Of a DNA stretch of 14,952 bases, positions 13,747-14,952 are shown in pieces. The stretch is from contig JAKFDK010000083.1 in assembly GCA_036676195.1 (NCBI GenBank), positions 1 through 14,952 of the forward strand. The letters are read 5' to 3'. Origin of the DNA: JAKFDK01 sp036676195. Its GTDB lineage: Bacteria; Bacillota; Sulfobacillia; Symbiobacteriales; ZC4RG38. Under the pieces are notes generated by a model. The model was not told the DNA's origin. It worked only from the letters and a program-made list of their open reading frames with translations, and made no database searches. Made by a program: the position numbers and the translations under genes. Position 1 is the first letter of the stretch, and each line of letters starts with the position of its first letter.

Positions 13747-14686
13747 CGGCATCCCCCTCGAAGTGCATGGCCAGGGCCGCTTCCACGTCCTGTGCCTGCA
13801 AGAGTTTCAGATCGATCCGGCTCGCCTGGATCAGGCCGGCCTGCACCAGCCGGTCGGCCTGGGCCATGACGGCCTTTTCCACCAGGTGCCTGACCAGCCG
13901 GGCGTTGCCCCAGCGGCCCAGGCTCTGATCCTGTTGCCGGATGGTCAGGGCCCGGTGCAGGGTCTCGCCCGCCGCCGGGGTGAAAACCACGCCCCAGCGC
14001 CCGGCCAGCAGGTGGCCGATGGCGAGCAGGTCATCGGCGGCATAGGTGGGAAAGCGCAGAAAAAAGCCAATGCGGGAGCGCAGGCCCGAGTTGATATCCA
14101 GGAACTCCTGCATCTCGGTCTCGTAGCCGGTGAGAATGCAGCAGAACTGGTCGCGCTGGTCTTCCATGGCCTTGACCAGGGTGGCCAGGGCCTCGTGCCC
14201 GAAGTCCCGGCGGTCGTCCCGCTCCCGCACGATGCTGTAGGCTTCGTCGATGAGCAGGACCCGCCCCCGGGCCTCGGCCAGTACGCCGGCGGTGCGCTGG
14301 GCGGTATGGCCGATGAAGCGGTCCACCAGGTCCCGGCGGCTGACTTCGACCACGCCCGGGACCGGCAGCAGACCGGCCCGGTAGAGTACGGTGGAGAGCC
14401 GCCGGGCAAACTCGGTCTTGCCGGTGCCGGGCTCGCCGGTGAAGCACATGTGCAGCACCGGGGCCGGGCAGGGGAAGTCCAGTTCCCGCCGCCGCTCCTG
14501 CACCCGTGCGAAGGAGATGAACCGTCTGGCCTGTGCCTTGGCCCCGGCCAGCCCGTACAGGTCGCTGAGCGGCTCCCAGATTTGCTCTTCCGTATAATCG
14601 GGGCGCGGCGGGGGCAGTCCGGGGTCACGCACGGTGTAGTGCGGGCCCATGCCGGGGCCCGGTGGCGGGCCAGGCGGGGGTTTCAC
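13733..14686 (-). CDS. CbxX/CfqX (SpoVK)-type AAA+ ATPase
   Basis: 317 residues. A Pro/Gly-rich N-terminus (1-30) is followed by a AAA+ core: Walker A GEPGTGKT (84-91), pore-loop-like LVDRFIGHTAQRT (120-132), Walker B VLLIDE (143-148), sensor ILTGY (184-188), and arginine fingers in NSGLRSRI (Arg203, Arg205), then a helical lid. Family members are hexameric remodelling ATPases, such as the rubisco activase CbbX and the sporulation protein SpoVK. No rubisco gene is nearby, so the target is unknown; the overlapping V4R gene is the natural candidate partner. GTG at 14686 is chosen because GGGAGGT (14700-14694) lies 7 nt upstream, and this gives the family's usual length. The frame is open further up to a stop at 14891-14893, but that part is low-complexity. 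Confidence 0.82.
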   Translation of the reverse strand: MKPPPGPPPGPGMGPHYTVRDPGLPPPRPDYTEEQIWEPLSDLYGLAGAKAQARRFISFARVQERRRELDFPCPAPVLHMCFTGEPGTGKTEFARRLSTVLYRAGLLPVPGVVEVSRRDLVDRFIGHTAQRTAGVLAEARGRVLLIDEAYSIVRERDDRRDFGHEALATLVKAMEDQRDQFCCILTGYETEMQEFLDINSGLRSRIGFFLRFPTYAADDLLAIGHLLAGRWGVVFTPAAGETLHRALTIRQQDQSLGRWGNARLVRHLVEKAVMAQADRLVQAGLIQASRIDLKLLQAQDVEAALAMHFEGDAGGQQ

Positions 14687-14700
14687 GCGGGCCACCTCCC

Positions 14701-14952
14701 GTGGGCTTTGCGTTGCCTGGGTCGCACCGTGAGCTGTTGGTCGCGCCGGGGGCGGCCGGGCGCTGCTTTCCGGGGTCGCGGGGCGGGCGGTCCTCCCGGC
14801 TCCTCCGGGGCCCTTTTTCAAGGCTCTGTTCGCAACAACGGGTGCTCGCAAGGCGTTCTGGTCTCCACCAAGTACGCGCTGCCCGGAATATCAGCGATTC
14901 AGGTGCTGGGTCGCTACGGCCCCCCGCTGCGCGAATGCTGCCCTTTGAGGTT
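14701..14952. other. Right-edge stretch, no confident gene
   Basis: The 5' side of the ATPase gene. Its minus-strand frame is low-complexity (Ala, Pro, Arg rich). On the plus strand a frame from about 14843 to the window edge reads like a protein fragment (SQGVLVSTKYALPGISAIQV and on), but it has no start and no family I recognise. The segment 14701-14820 is extremely GC-rich, and I see no clear promoter for the ATPase. Confidence 0.3.

Noticed and set aside
14687..14851. N-terminal extension of the AAA+ protein from a TTG at 14851
   Set aside because: The added 55 residues are low-complexity, while GTG at 14686 has a well-spaced GGGAGGT and gives the family's normal size.

Overview
The window is GC-rich DNA with tightly packed genes, strong AGGAGG-type ribosome binding sites and frequent GTG and TTG starts. 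A DUF1540 protein, a CbxX/SpoVK-type AAA+ ATPase and a signal-peptide lipoprotein of the F510_1955 type all point to a high-GC member of the Bacillota (Clostridia- or Symbiobacteria-like, probably spore-forming). This assignment is an inference; there is no rRNA or marker gene in the window to confirm it.

Layout, left to right. (1) 1-1682, plus strand: the 3' part of a subtilisin-family gene whose catalytic serine is replaced by glycine, then a small Cys-rich DUF1540 gene, closed by a strong hairpin at 1688-1730. (2) 1749-3788, minus strand: an isocitrate/isopropylmalate-family dehydrogenase with its own promoter and a palindromic operator candidate, preceded by a short GH88-like protein. (3) 3918-5002, plus strand: a promoter and a lipoprotein with Asp-box (BNR) repeats. 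(4) 5003-6051: about 1 kb without a recognisable gene, visibly less GC-rich than its surroundings, bounded by hairpins at both ends. (5) 6052-13171, minus strand: a seven-gene catabolic operon. (6) 13240-14686, minus strand: a V4R-domain protein and a CbxX-type AAA+ ATPase with overlapping genes, directly upstream of the operon.

Read in transcription order, the operon encodes acyl-CoA dehydrogenase, a MaoC-type hydratase, an SDR dehydrogenase, an HMG-CoA-synthase-like protein fused to a DUF35 zinc-ribbon/OB domain, an SCP2-type thiolase, an MFS transporter and an orphan molybdenum-hydroxylase FAD subunit. The first five give a complete beta-oxidation-like turn: dehydrogenation, hydration, oxidation and thiolysis. 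The hydratase/SDR combination suggests a possible (R)-3-hydroxyacyl-CoA route. No acyl-CoA ligase or CoA-transferase is present. The layout recalls the bbs operon for benzylsuccinate beta-oxidation, in which a thiolase works with a DUF35 zinc-finger subunit, and also the archaeal thiolase/HMG-CoA synthase/DUF35 complex.

The most interesting system is the HMGCS-DUF35 fusion. By my alignment from memory, all three HMG-CoA synthase catalytic residues (Glu, Cys, His) are gone while the zinc-binding cysteines are kept. It therefore looks like a non-catalytic scaffold or CoA-channel partner for the adjacent thiolase. The V4R protein has a XylR_N/V4R-like fold, the family used to sense aromatic effectors, and may be the substrate sensor. 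Its coupling to a remodelling ATPase is unusual.
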